Below, piece by piece: positions 17,156 to 25,599 of a stretch of 64,000 nucleotides of DNA. The position numbers were made by a program, and so were the translations under genes. The stretch covers positions 177,147 to 241,146 of the forward strand of contig NZ_FNUZ01000006.1 of NCBI RefSeq assembly GCF_900108225.1. The letters run 5' to 3'. This DNA is from Thalassococcus halodurans. GTDB taxonomy: Bacteria > Pseudomonadota > Alphaproteobacteria > Rhodobacterales > Rhodobacteraceae. Each line of letters starts with the position of its first letter. Position 1 is the first letter of the stretch. The notes below the pieces were generated by a model, which was given only the letters and a program-made list of their open reading frames with translations, was not told the origin of the DNA and did not search any database.

Positions 17156-17163
17156 CTTCTCTC

Positions 17164-19164
17164 CTACTCGGCAGGAACGGCATCGGTGGCTGGCTGTTTG
17201 GCACGGCGCGGCGCCCCGACCCTCAAACGGCGATCCGACAAGGACAAACAGCCACCGATCACCAGCAGGATCGAGCCGATCCAGATCAGGTTGACGAGCG
17301 GTTCATAGAGGATCCGAAGGGTCCATGCTCCGGCGTTGTTCACTTGATCGGAGGCTGGCGTTGCAATCGACGTATAGAGATCACCCGCCAATGTGGAGCG
17401 GATGGCCGACTCCGTCGTCTGGCTTTCCGCGACCGGGTAATACCGCCGTTCCGGGAAAAGTGTCGTGACCAATTCGCCATCCCGACGCACCACAAGGGTG
17501 CCGCGATCCGCGATGTAGTTCGGCCCTTGAACCTTTGCGGCCCCTTCGAAGGTGATGTCGAACCCGGCGATCGTGACTTCGGTCCCGGGGGCGGCAAAGA
17601 CGATCTCCTCACTCTTCCATCCGGTCGAGCCGATCATCCCCATCATCAACACAGCGACGCCGGCATGGGCAAGCGTCATACCGTGAGAGGCGCGTGGCAG
17701 GTTGCGCACGCGTCTCGCGCTCTCTGCAAGGGAAACCTCGAACAGACGGATGCGTAGCGCCCATTCCCGCAGGGTCGCAAAAAGCAGCCACGCTGCGCCG
17801 AGGATGGCAAGATAGGCCATGATCGGCCCACCGTTCAGAAGATACCATGCGGCCAAGGCTGCAATGACCGCCAGCACGGCCACGAATTGGATGCGATCGA
17901 GCAAACCGGCGATATCAGCCCGCTTCCACGACAGGAATGGACCAAGACCCATGAACACGACCAGTGCCAGCATCATCGGAATGAAGGCCGCGTTGAAGAA
18001 AGGTGGACCGACCGAGATCTTGTCCCCGGTGACAGCCTCCAGGATCAGTGGATAAAGCGTCCCGAACAGGACCGTTCCCGTAGCGGCGGCCAGAATGAGG
18101 TTGTTCACGAGCAGCCCGGCCTCGCGGCTGATCGGGCGAAACAGACCACCCGGCTCCATTTCGGGCGCCCGCCAGGCGTAGAGCGCCAGCGACCCACCGA
18201 TGGACACGGCCAGCAGACCCAGAATGTAAAGCCCGCGCTCTGGATCGACGGCGAAGGCATGCACGGATGTAAGCAGGCCTGACCGGACGATGAACGTCCC
18301 GAGCAGCGAAAGCGAGAAAGTCAGGATGGCAAGTAGGATGGTCCAGCTTTTGAACGCGTCGCGCTTTTCGGTGACGATGGCGGAATGCAGCAGCGCCGTG
18401 CCCAGAAGCCAGGGCATGAAGCTCACGTTCTCGACCGGGTCCCAGAACCACCAGCCGCCCCAGCCCAGTTCATAATAGGCCCACCACGATCCAAGAGCGA
18501 TACCTGCCGTAAGGCTGACCCACGCGGCCAATGTCCACGGGCGGACCCATCTGGCCCAGGCCGGATCGACGCGCCCTTCCAGAAGAGCCGCAACGGCAAA
18601 GGAAAACACGATGGAGAAGCCGACATACCCGAAATACAAGAGCGGCGGGTGCATGGCGAGACCCATGTCCTGAAGCAACGGGTTGAGGTCATTGCCGTCG
18701 AGCGGCGGCGGAAACACCCGCTCGAAGGGGTTCGACGTCAGCAGCAGGAAGGACAGGAAGCCGACGCTGATCCACGCCTGCACCGACAAGGTGCGCGCCT
18801 TGGTCTCGGCGGGGATGTTCGATCCGAACCAGGCGACGCCCGCGCCGAACACCGCGAGTATCAGGATCCAGAGCAGCAGCGAACCCTCATGGCTGCCCCA
18901 GGTCCCGGCCACCTTGTAGAGCATTGGCTTGAGCGAATGGGAGTTCTCGACGACGTTCCTGACGGTAAAATCGCTGACGATGAAAGCCTGCATCAGCGCT
19001 GCGAAGGCGATGGCCACAAACAGCACTTGTCCTATTGCCGTCGCCTGGGCGGATTTCATCCAGACGGCATTTCTACGCGACGCACCTGCAATCGGTAGAA
19101 CACTCTGAACAAGCGCAAGCGCCAGTGCGAGGGCCAGTGCGAAGTGACCAATTTCCGGGACCAT
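17164..19164 (-). CDS. ccmF: Haem lyase subunit CcmF
   Basis: A 666-residue polytopic membrane protein, the normal CcmF length. It includes the tryptophan-rich haem-handling loop (YELGWGGWWFWDPVENVSFMPWL), the conserved GTWGSHEGSLLLWILIL segment, and the C-terminal periplasmic domain (PERRYYPV, then a last membrane helix). CcmF with CcmH and CcmI attaches haem to CxxCH motifs. It heads the ccmFGHI cluster. CcmA-E are not in the window, so this set must rely on the host's own CcmABCDE or its distant copies. Confidence 0.95.
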   Translation of the reverse strand: MVPEIGHFALALALALALVQSVLPIAGASRRNAVWMKSAQATAIGQVLFVAIAFAALMQAFIVSDFTVRNVVENSHSLKPMLYKVAGTWGSHEGSLLLWILILAVFGAGVAWFGSNIPAETKARTLSVQAWISVGFLSFLLLTSNPFERVFPPPLDGNDLNPLLQDMGLAMHPPLLYFGYVGFSIVFSFAVAALLEGRVDPAWARWVRPWTLAAWVSLTAGIALGSWWAYYELGWGGWWFWDPVENVSFMPWLLGTALLHSAIVTEKRDAFKSWTILLAILTFSLSLLGTFIVRSGLLTSVHAFAVDPERGLYILGLLAVSIGGSLALYAWRAPEMEPGGLFRPISREAGLLVNNLILAAATGTVLFGTLYPLILEAVTGDKISVGPPFFNAAFIPMMLALVVFMGLGPFLSWKRADIAGLLDRIQFVAVLAVIAALAAWYLLNGGPIMAYLAILGAAWLLFATLREWALRIRLFEVSLAESARRVRNLPRASHGMTLAHAGVAVLMMGMIGSTGWKSEEIVFAAPGTEVTIAGFDITFEGAAKVQGPNYIADRGTLVVRRDGELVTTLFPERRYYPVAESQTTESAIRSTLAGDLYTSIATPASDQVNNAGAWTLRILYEPLVNLIWIGSILLVIGGCLSLSDRRLRVGAPRRAKQPATDAVPAE

Positions 19165-19229
19165 GGCGTTCTTTCCTATTCAGCGTCGGTGGGCGTCGCG
19201 TCGGACGGCTTTGGCGTCCGCGGCGGGGT

Positions 19230-19535
19230 CTATTCGTCGAGCGTTGCTTTGCGGCGACGGAACTCTTCTTCGTCGATTTCCCCATTTGCAAAGCGGCGCC
19301 TGAGCGCTTCCTGCGCGTCCGAGTCCGGGGGACGGGTGCCATTGTCCCGCAGCCTGAACACCAGAAACACCACCAATGCGATCAGCGCACCCCAGAAGGC
19401 GAGCATCATGAAGCCGCCCACAAAGCCATAGCCACTGCCCCACATGTGCCCCGTCCAGGAGCCTGGTCCATCAGCCTGCGCCATGCTGGCGGGCAAGCTG
19501 GCCAGCAACGGCAGGATCAACGCGTTCAGTTTCAT
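19230..19535 (-). CDS. Small SHOCT-domain membrane protein
   Basis: A 101-residue protein with a signal peptide, a Gly/Trp/His segment (GSWTGHMWGSGYGFVGG), one membrane helix (FMMLAFWGALIALVVFLVF) and a C-terminal SHOCT motif (EALRRRFANGEIDEEEFRRRKATL). SHOCT domains are short, and their role is not settled. The reading frame overlaps the 3' end of the sensor kinase gene by 65 bases, on the same strand, which is unusually long for a coupled pair. It sits between the two-component system and ccmF and is common in metal-resistance loci. Confidence 0.75.
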   Translation of the reverse strand: MKLNALILPLLASLPASMAQADGPGSWTGHMWGSGYGFVGGFMMLAFWGALIALVVFLVFRLRDNGTRPPDSDAQEALRRRFANGEIDEEEFRRRKATLDE

Positions 19536-20937
19536 CTGTTTCTCCTTCGATCAGTTCGGTTTCATCCAACGGGATGGTGACAACAGCGCGCAAACCCGCG
19601 CTGTTCTGATTGACCAGCTGGATATCGCCGCCATGGGATTGGACGATTGTCCTCGCGATTGAGAGCCCAAGCCCATAACCGCCCGTTTCCAGAGACCTCG
19701 ATTGCTCGAGGCGATAGAACGGATCGAAGACCTTTTCCAACTGGTCGACGGGAATGCCGGGCCCATTGTCATCGATGTTGAGTACGAGGTTCGAACCGTG
19801 GGTCGCCCAGCTGACTTTTGCGGCACCACCGTAGCGAACGGCGTTCTCAAGCAAGTTCCTCAGTGCCCTTCGGAACGCGTTGGGTCGAAGCCGCACGGCA
19901 ACATCATCACTCGGGGCAAAGGTGCAGTGTGCCGCCATATCGCTGCACAAGCTGTCCAGAAAATTGCGCAGATCGACCACTTCGGCACCTTCGGATCCGG
20001 TAAGGCCGCGTGCAAAGGTGAGCGTCGCTTCGACCATACTCTGCATCTCTTCGACCGATGCGATGAGGCTGTCCCGCGTCTCTTCTTCGTCAACCAGCTC
20101 CGCGCGGACACGCATGGCAGTCAACGGCGAGCGTAAATCGTGGCCAAGGGCTGCGAGCATACGTGTACGATCACTGACAAACCGGGTCAGCCGTCGTTGC
20201 ATGCGGTTGAATGCGACGGTCAGATCTCTGACCTCGGTCGGCCCTGTGACCGCCAATTCGCCCACATCTTCGCCCCGGCCAAGATGGTCCGCGGCCTTCG
20301 ACAGGTGCCGCAAAGGACGCGTCAGGCGCGTCATTACAAACCAGAAGATCGCCACCAGAAGCAGTCCGGCGGAAATCCCGAAGGTCAGCATCGAATAGAA
20401 AGGCCATTGGATCGGCGGTCGCTCGAACCGCGTTCCGACATTCAGCCAACGCGCTCCCTTGATGGCGATGGACAGGTTCATTTCAACCGCTGTCAACTCT
20501 CCGCGCATCATCGCGAGATGCATTTCTGTCATCTCGTCCGAGAGATTGGGAAGAGGCCGCAACTCGCCCTCGACCTCGTGCAATTCAACGCGAATATCCC
20601 GGCTGTAGCTGTCATCCATCAGGGCGCGTATGCGTGCTTCCACGATGCCGCCGTCCGAATGACCGGTGTGATCCACGATCGGAGCGTCCGACAGATCGAA
20701 CCGGATCAGAGGCGAATTTGCCGCGCGAAGGATCGAGTCCTGCAGATCCAGCGGGGCCTCTTCGATCAACCGCGCGACATTCGCTGCGCGACCCGCGGCC
20801 TCGAATCCTAAAGCTGCACGGATCGCAAGGCTGCGCTCGTCGGCGAACAGGAACAGGCTGATCACCTGGGCCACGACAAGTGCCGCGACCACAAGCAGGA
20901 TCAATTGGCCGCTCAGAGATCTCATCGCACGGCGCAT
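19471..20937 (-). CDS. Sensor histidine kinase
   Basis: A ~489-residue membrane kinase. Helix 1 is at ~8-30, a periplasmic sensor of ~140 residues follows, helix 2 is at ~183-205, then a HAMP region (RLTRPLRHLSKAADHLGRGE). The dimerisation domain carries the phospho-acceptor in MLAALGHDLRSPLTAM, and the ATPase domain has the N box LLENAVRYGG, DNGPGIP and GGYGLGLSIA. The sensor domain is not rich in known copper ligands. Start is ATG 20937 (TGATG overlap with the regulator stop) or GTG 20940. It is paired with the OmpR-type regulator and likely responds to envelope or metal stress. Confidence 0.92.
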   Translation of the reverse strand: MRRAMRSLSGQLILLVVAALVVAQVISLFLFADERSLAIRAALGFEAAGRAANVARLIEEAPLDLQDSILRAANSPLIRFDLSDAPIVDHTGHSDGGIVEARIRALMDDSYSRDIRVELHEVEGELRPLPNLSDEMTEMHLAMMRGELTAVEMNLSIAIKGARWLNVGTRFERPPIQWPFYSMLTFGISAGLLLVAIFWFVMTRLTRPLRHLSKAADHLGRGEDVGELAVTGPTEVRDLTVAFNRMQRRLTRFVSDRTRMLAALGHDLRSPLTAMRVRAELVDEEETRDSLIASVEEMQSMVEATLTFARGLTGSEGAEVVDLRNFLDSLCSDMAAHCTFAPSDDVAVRLRPNAFRRALRNLLENAVRYGGAAKVSWATHGSNLVLNIDDNGPGIPVDQLEKVFDPFYRLEQSRSLETGGYGLGLSIARTIVQSHGGDIQLVNQNSAGLRAVVTIPLDETELIEGETDETERVDPAVAGQLARQHGAG

Positions 20938-21659
20938 CACGGCGCATCCTCGACATCGGCAGCCAGACAGTATCCGCCGTTCCGCACCGTTTTGATGACA
21001 CTGGGCCTAAGTACATCCGGCTCGATTTTGCGGCGGAGACGGCTGATCTGATTGTCGATGGTGCGATCCATCGGGCCTGCCGTCCGACCAGCGGTCAGGT
21101 CAAGCAACTGGTCACGGCTGAGCACCATCCTCGCGCGTTCCAGCAGGACCGCCAGCAATTTGAACTCGGAGGTCGTCAATGGGGTCTCGGTGGTGGACTC
21201 GTCAATCAGCACCTGCCGGTCGGTATCCAGTATCCAGTGCGCAAAAGAGACTTTCCTCCCAGCGAGGCTTCCGGCCACAGGTTCGTCGCGGTTGCTTCTC
21301 CGAAGAACCGACTTGATGCGGGCGAGCAGTTCTCGTGGATTGAACGGCTTGGCGAGATAATCGTCCGCACCGATTTCCAGACCCACGATCCGATCCGTTT
21401 CCTCACCAAGCGCCGTCAGCATGATGATCGGAAGATCACCCTCTGGCGCAAGTCTGCGGCAAACCGACAAACCGTCCTCGCCCGGCATCATGACATCGAG
21501 CACGAGGAGGTCGAAGTGACCAGTGGCCAGCTTGGCATCCATCTCCACGGCATCCCTGGCGACGGTCGTGCGCATTCCGTTCTTCTCCAGGAAGCGCGCG
21601 ACGCTTTCGCGTATCTGAGCGTGGTCGTCCACGATAAGGATATGAGGTAGCGGTCCCAT
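20937..21659 (-). CDS. OmpR-family response regulator
   Basis: A 240-residue regulator. The receiver domain (residues ~6-120) shows the acidic pocket IVDDH, the phosphorylated Asp in LLVLDVMMPGEDG and the KPF lysine. The C-terminal winged helix (~140-230) contains LTTSEFKLLAVLLERARMVLSRDQLL and the wing VRNGGYCL. It is cotranscribed with its kinase. An inverted TTTGTATC pair lies in the divergent region (21714-21752) and a related direct repeat at 12151-12167; both are candidate binding sites. Confidence 0.93.
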   Translation of the reverse strand: MGPLPHILIVDDHAQIRESVARFLEKNGMRTTVARDAVEMDAKLATGHFDLLVLDVMMPGEDGLSVCRRLAPEGDLPIIMLTALGEETDRIVGLEIGADDYLAKPFNPRELLARIKSVLRRSNRDEPVAGSLAGRKVSFAHWILDTDRQVLIDESTTETPLTTSEFKLLAVLLERARMVLSRDQLLDLTAGRTAGPMDRTIDNQISRLRRKIEPDVLRPSVIKTVRNGGYCLAADVEDAP

Positions 21660-21713
21660 GGCGTCCTTCCTAGATCATCGTTGCATTCTGTTTCATGGGC
21701 AGAATTGTAGCCG

Positions 21714-21752
21714 TTTGTATCAGGTCAGTCCCTTGCTACAGATGGATACAAA
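21714..21752. promoter_or_regulatory. TTTGTATC inverted pair upstream of the response regulator
   Basis: TTTGTATC at 21714-21721 and its inverse GATACAAA at 21745-21752, in the 188-base divergent region between the regulator and rhodanese genes. The half-site also occurs at 12159-12166 in front of another island promoter. Confidence 0.45.
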
Positions 21753-21847
21753 TCTGTGCCTGCACCGTGTCGTGCTCCCGGGTAGCGTCGCGCGTATGTT
21801 ATGTGACCTTTGGGATCGCAACCGATCAAAGGATGAGGTTTTCGAAT

Positions 21848-22321
21848 ATGGCTCTTGATTTGAACCGGCGCCGTTTCGTTCTGGGTGCTCATATGACGGT
21901 GCTGACCGTCGCGGCGTCACCGCTGTTGGCGCAGAGCCGATCTGTCTGGTCGGCAGAGAATGCCTTTGACGCGCTTCTATCGGATACGGCGCGGATCATC
22001 GATGTCAGAACGCACAAAGAGTGGCAAGAAACCGGCGTAGGTGCTGGTGTATGGCCGATAAGCATGCACGCGTCCGGTTTTCCGGACCGATTGTTCAGGG
22101 CCAAGGAACTGAGCGGTGATCGCACTGTTGGACTGATCTGCGCCACTGGCGGACGCTCCGCATCGCTGCTTCGAGCGTTGAGACAAGCTGGTTATTCGGG
22201 CTACGCCGATATCTCGGAAGGGATGTTGGGATCAGGCGAAGGGCCTGGCTGGATCGCATCGAACTTGCCGACCGTTCCGGTGGATGTCGCCCTGAACGGG
22301 TTGCCCCCCGCGTTGGCCTGA
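21848..22321 (+). CDS. Exported rhodanese-like sulfurtransferase
   Basis: A 157-residue protein with a twin-arginine-like signal (NRRRFVLGAHMTVLTVAASPLLA) and a single rhodanese domain: IIDVRTHKEWQETGV near the start and the active-site loop LICATGGRSASLL with the catalytic Cys. Periplasmic rhodaneses move sulfane sulfur and often accompany redox or metal-stress genes. The start at 21848 places the signal first; in-frame codons upstream are unlikely. It is divergent from the two-component system, which may control it. Confidence 0.85.
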   Translation: MALDLNRRRFVLGAHMTVLTVAASPLLAQSRSVWSAENAFDALLSDTARIIDVRTHKEWQETGVGAGVWPISMHASGFPDRLFRAKELSGDRTVGLICATGGRSASLLRALRQAGYSGYADISEGMLGSGEGPGWIASNLPTVPVDVALNGLPPALA

Positions 22322-22361
22322 CCAGTGAAGAATCAATTGGTCCCGTTGTGCTAAAAGCCTG

Positions 22362-22847
22362 ATGTATGGTCAAATTGACCTGTTTGAACAGGAAGACGGG
22401 TTTGGGTGTATGACCGAGTTGATGGCTATGTTTGTCGGAATATGCGCGGCGATCGTGATGGGAATTGTCCATCATTATGCGTTGTCGGGCATTCTGAAGT
22501 TTTCCCCGCAGCGGTCGGATGGCTCCGGCTTTCGGATCATCCTGACGTTTTCCACGTTGCTGTTGCTGCATGTCTTGGAACTTGTGACGCTCGCCGTGTT
22601 CAACACGATGGTGGTGGCAAGCGTTCTGCCGCAATCGTTCAGCAACAGCCCTCCGATGTTTCAGGATGTTCTCTATGTTACGGGCATCTCGTTCTCGACC
22701 CTTGGCTATTCGTCCATAGAGGTGGTCGGGCCCTTTCGACTATTGCTGATGCTGCAATCGCTTTTGGGCTTCATGTTGCTGACCTGGTCAGCGACGTTTC
22801 TTTACTCAGCCTGCCAGCAAGTCTGGCAGAAGGCGAAAGATGACTGA
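22362..22847 (+). CDS. Two-helix membrane protein resembling an ion channel pore
   Basis: A protein of up to 161 residues; a start at 22410 (145 residues) is equally possible because neither has a clear ribosome site. It has an N-terminal helix (MFVGICAAIVMGIVHHYAL), a second at ~55-75, a re-entrant-looking stretch YVTGISFSTLGYSSIE and a final helix (LLMLQSLLGFMLLTWSATFLYS). The layout recalls two-helix ion channels, with STLGYSS in place of the potassium filter T-V-G-Y-G-D. The altered filter means I cannot call it a potassium channel. It follows the rhodanese gene on the same strand. Confidence 0.5.
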   Translation: MYGQIDLFEQEDGFGCMTELMAMFVGICAAIVMGIVHHYALSGILKFSPQRSDGSGFRIILTFSTLLLLHVLELVTLAVFNTMVVASVLPQSFSNSPPMFQDVLYVTGISFSTLGYSSIEVVGPFRLLLMLQSLLGFMLLTWSATFLYSACQQVWQKAKDD

Positions 22848-22970
22848 AAATCGCCACGCGCGTCGGACATGAGCTTGGCGTCAGCGTCAAATACGTCCTG
22901 ATATCGGTCCTTTGACCTCACCGTGGAACGGTTGAGTGAGCGCTGCGTTGCGCGCGTGGATGAATAGCCC

Positions 22971-23001
22971 TTGACCTTCCAGTTGCTGGAATCCCTAGGT
23001 A
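22971..23001 (+). promoter_or_regulatory. CueR-dependent promoter
   Basis: TTGACC, 19-base spacer with a near-perfect dyad TTCCAGTTGCTGGAA, then TAGGTA. It ends eight bases before the start codon at 23009, so the transcript is almost leaderless. Confidence 0.85.
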
Positions 23002-23008
23002 CAAAGCC

Positions 23009-23458
23009 ATGGCACAGATTTTCGAAAAGACAGGCGATCACGTATCGCACCATCGACACGGGGATATCTTGAAATCTCCCGTATGGGTTGGCGTGTTGCT
23101 TGTCGTTCTCACATTGCCGGCTCACCTTTTTTTGGATGAGCAAAGCTCGATAGCTCTTGCTTCGATCACGCTTGCTTTGATTGGCGGTGCCTATATCGGC
23201 TTTGGCGCTGCGGACGGCAGAGCGCGCGTGTTCTGGGCAGAGCTCGCGGTCGCCCTTTTGTTCGGCTTAGCAGCGTTCCTGGGGCTGATATGGCAGTGGG
23301 CCTTCCTCCCCTTGGGCTTGGCCCTTCACGCCCTTTGGGACATGTCACACCACAATTCTTATCGTCTCGCCCGGATTCCGAACTGGTATATTCCATTCTG
23401 CGTGGCCTTTGACCTTTTGGCAGCGACGTTCTTCGTTCTGCTCTATGCCGTGTTTTGA
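23009..23458 (+). CDS. Polytopic membrane protein with His motifs, copper-induced
   Basis: A 149-residue protein with about five membrane helices, a His-rich N-terminus (DHVSHHRHGD) and LALHALWDMSHHNSYR between helices, similar to the LHxxWDxxHH pattern of DUF6010-like proteins. Function is unknown. It begins right after a strong CueR box, so it is predicted to be induced by Cu(I) and is the first gene of an operon with a TVP38-like protein, a CDF-family protein and a DUF411 protein. The histidines may bind metal. Confidence 0.7.
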   Translation: MAQIFEKTGDHVSHHRHGDILKSPVWVGVLLVVLTLPAHLFLDEQSSIALASITLALIGGAYIGFGAADGRARVFWAELAVALLFGLAAFLGLIWQWAFLPLGLALHALWDMSHHNSYRLARIPNWYIPFCVAFDLLAATFFVLLYAVF

Positions 23459-23461
23459 TCC

Positions 23462-24124
23462 ATGATGATGCGCATCCTTCTTATGGCGGTGTTCCTGATG
23501 GGAGTCGTCGCATTGGCCTTCCCGGACGTCCTTGGCGTTGACATTCGCCTGCCGGATCGCGCGGAAATTGACCGCTGGATCGAGGCGGCAGGTCTTGCCG
23601 GACCAATTGTCATCGTGGCGCTCATGACAATCGCTATTGTCGCAAGCCCCCTGCCCTCGGCGCCAATCGCACTCGCCGCCGGAGCGGCTTATGGACACAC
23701 GTACGGGACGCTCTTCGTCGTTCTAGGTGCGGAACTCGGTGCGCTTGCCGCCTTTGGTCTGGCCCGCGGCTTGGGTCGTCCCTTCGTTGAGCGTCATCTC
23801 GGTCAGAAGATTAACGCAGGCCTGTTCGGGTCCCAGAACACTCTGACCTTCCTGGTCTTCGGCAGTCGCCTGCTGCCGTTTCTGTCCTTCGATATGATCA
23901 GTTACGCCGCAGGTCTGAGCAAGCTGCATCTTTGGAGGTTCGCGCTGGCCACGATGGCCGGGATTATTCCAGCGAGTTTCTTGCTCGCTCACATGGGCAG
24001 CCAGGCGATGAACGGCGATGCCCGCACTGCCACATGGACCGCACTTGCGCTGGGTGGCTTTACCGGCCTGTCGGTTCTCTTCGCCGCGACGCGAAAGACC
24101 GGTACGAAACGGAAGGAGAGCTGA
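23462..24124 (+). CDS. TVP38/TMEM64 (DedA-related) membrane protein
   Basis: A 220-residue polytopic protein of the SNARE-associated/TVP38 group: AAGAAYGHTYGTLFVVLGAELGALAAFGLARGLGRPFVE is the typical re-entrant region with conserved Gly and Arg, followed by FGSRLLPFLSFDMISYAAGLSKL. Such proteins act in lipid scrambling or membrane homeostasis and recur in metal-resistance loci (for example next to mercuric reductase). It begins three bases after the previous stop and ends one base before the CDF-like gene. Confidence 0.85.
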   Translation: MMMRILLMAVFLMGVVALAFPDVLGVDIRLPDRAEIDRWIEAAGLAGPIVIVALMTIAIVASPLPSAPIALAAGAAYGHTYGTLFVVLGAELGALAAFGLARGLGRPFVERHLGQKINAGLFGSQNTLTFLVFGSRLLPFLSFDMISYAAGLSKLHLWRFALATMAGIIPASFLLAHMGSQAMNGDARTATWTALALGGFTGLSVLFAATRKTGTKRKES

Positions 24125-24125
24125 T

Positions 24126-25133
24126 ATGGCCAGTCATTCCCACGCCGGGCATATGCCGAGTTCCGGCAAGGCCCTTGTGATTTCGGCCTGGCTCACCGGC
24201 GTCTACTTCGTGATTGAACTGGCCGTCGGGCTCTGGACTGGCTCGATTGCCGTCCTGTCGGATGCGTTTCACACCCTGTCGGCGGTTGGCGGCGTTCTGG
24301 TGGCCATCATCGCGCAGCGCATTGCGCGCCGCCCGGCGGATTCGGCGCGGAGTTTCGGCTGGTACCGCGCCGAGATCATCGGGGCACTGGTGAATGGCGG
24401 CTTTCTTCTCGGTATGGCGCTTCTGGTGATCTGGATGGGCGCGATGCGGCTCGGGAATCCGATTCACCTGGCCACGGGTCCCATGCTCTGGGTCGCCTTC
24501 GGAGGCCTGGTCACCGAAGTGATCTCGCTGGGGCTGATGTGGCAATCGAGCAAGGACGATCTGAATGCCCGTGGTGCGCTCTGGCACATCATCCAGACCT
24601 TTGTCGGCAGCCTCCTGATCATCGTCACCGCTCTAGTGATCGAGTTCACCGGCTTTCTGGCGATTGACCCGATCCTCGGCATGGCGTTCGGGGTGGTTCT
24701 CCTCTGGGCCTCCGTCGGCGTCATCAAGGAAGCGGTCCACATCCTCATGGAAGGCACGCCAGAGGGAACGGATCTCGAGGCTGTGACGGCGGACCTGCGC
24801 GGCCAGGACGGGGTTCTGGACGTTCACCATGTGCATGCCTGGACGCTGACCAGCGGCAAACACGCATTTTCTGCCCATATCCGCCATGGTGTGCCCGCAG
24901 AGGCCGCGGACCTGCTGAACCGGGCCTATCATCGACTGACGGAACGATATGGGTTTCACATGGTCACGCTGCAGCTCGAAACCGCGTGTCTCGACGAGCG
25001 CCACGCGCGGGATCTCGATGTGACGCTCCCAGAAAGCCAACGTGTGTCGCCCGACGCCGCCGATAGCCATGCCGCCCATGCGGACCCGCTCGACAGCGCA
25101 GCGCAAGACGCTAGACTCACTGACAACTCCTAG
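24126..25133 (+). CDS. Cation diffusion facilitator family protein with altered metal site
   Basis: A 335-residue CDF protein of the CzcD/ZitB type, six helices plus a cytosolic domain (VHHVHAWTLTSGKHAFSAHI). CDF proteins exchange divalent metal for protons. The transport site in ZitB uses two H-x3-D pairs; here the equivalents are H49-x3-A53 (SDAFHTLSAVGG) and H154-x3-T158 (LWHIIQTFVG). Both aspartates are replaced while the rest of the fold looks intact, so substrate or activity may be unusual. The N-terminus is His-rich. It overlaps the copper-induced operon by close spacing with TVP38 (1 base) and DUF411 (11 bases). Confidence 0.88.
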   Translation: MASHSHAGHMPSSGKALVISAWLTGVYFVIELAVGLWTGSIAVLSDAFHTLSAVGGVLVAIIAQRIARRPADSARSFGWYRAEIIGALVNGGFLLGMALLVIWMGAMRLGNPIHLATGPMLWVAFGGLVTEVISLGLMWQSSKDDLNARGALWHIIQTFVGSLLIIVTALVIEFTGFLAIDPILGMAFGVVLLWASVGVIKEAVHILMEGTPEGTDLEAVTADLRGQDGVLDVHHVHAWTLTSGKHAFSAHIRHGVPAEAADLLNRAYHRLTERYGFHMVTLQLETACLDERHARDLDVTLPESQRVSPDAADSHAAHADPLDSAAQDARLTDNS

Positions 25134-25144
25134 AGGACCTCCGA

Positions 25145-25594
25145 ATGAAACGACGCACATTTTTGATGACAGGCGCGGCTGCCACCCTCGCATTACCCGT
25201 TGCCGCTGACACGGCACCCCTTCTGAAGGTGCTCAAAACACCAACCTGTGGATGCTGCTCCGCCTGGATCGATCATGTCCGGCAAGCGGGGTTCGCGGTC
25301 GAGGCGCAGGATGTCGATCAGGATCAACTTTGGGCGTTCAAAGAGCGGCTGCAAATCTCACCAGAGCTTGCTGGATGCCATACGGCGCTCTTGGGCGACT
25401 ATTTCATCGAGGGCCACGTGCCTGCCGCTGACATCACGCGGCTGTTGGCAGAGCAACCGGTGGCGCGCGGGTTGACGGTACCCGGCATGCCGATGAGTTC
25501 GCCCGGCATGGGCGGTCCCGGGGCCGGTGACGCTTTTGATACCCTGCTTGTCGGCTCCGACGGGGTGACCTCGGTCTTCGCGAGCCACAGCTGA
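25145..25594 (+). CDS. DUF411 metal-binding periplasmic protein
   Basis: A 149-residue exported protein: Tat-like signal (KRRTFLMTGAAATLALPVAA), then the DUF411 signature LKTPTCGCCSAWIDHVR with CGCC, and LAGCHTALLGDYFIEGHVPAADI. DUF411 proteins are found in copper/silver and cobalt-zinc-cadmium resistance loci and are believed to bind metal through the CGCC motif. The tail is Met/Gly/Pro-rich (PGMPMSSPGMGGPG), a further possible copper site. It is the last gene of the CueR-controlled operon starting at 23009. Confidence 0.88.
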   Translation: MKRRTFLMTGAAATLALPVAADTAPLLKVLKTPTCGCCSAWIDHVRQAGFAVEAQDVDQDQLWAFKERLQISPELAGCHTALLGDYFIEGHVPAADITRLLAEQPVARGLTVPGMPMSSPGMGGPGAGDAFDTLLVGSDGVTSVFASHS

Positions 25595-25599
25595 TTGGG

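Noticed and set aside
22362..22847. Potassium channel annotation
   Set aside because: The selectivity filter is not conserved (STLGYSS), so only a channel-like description is given.
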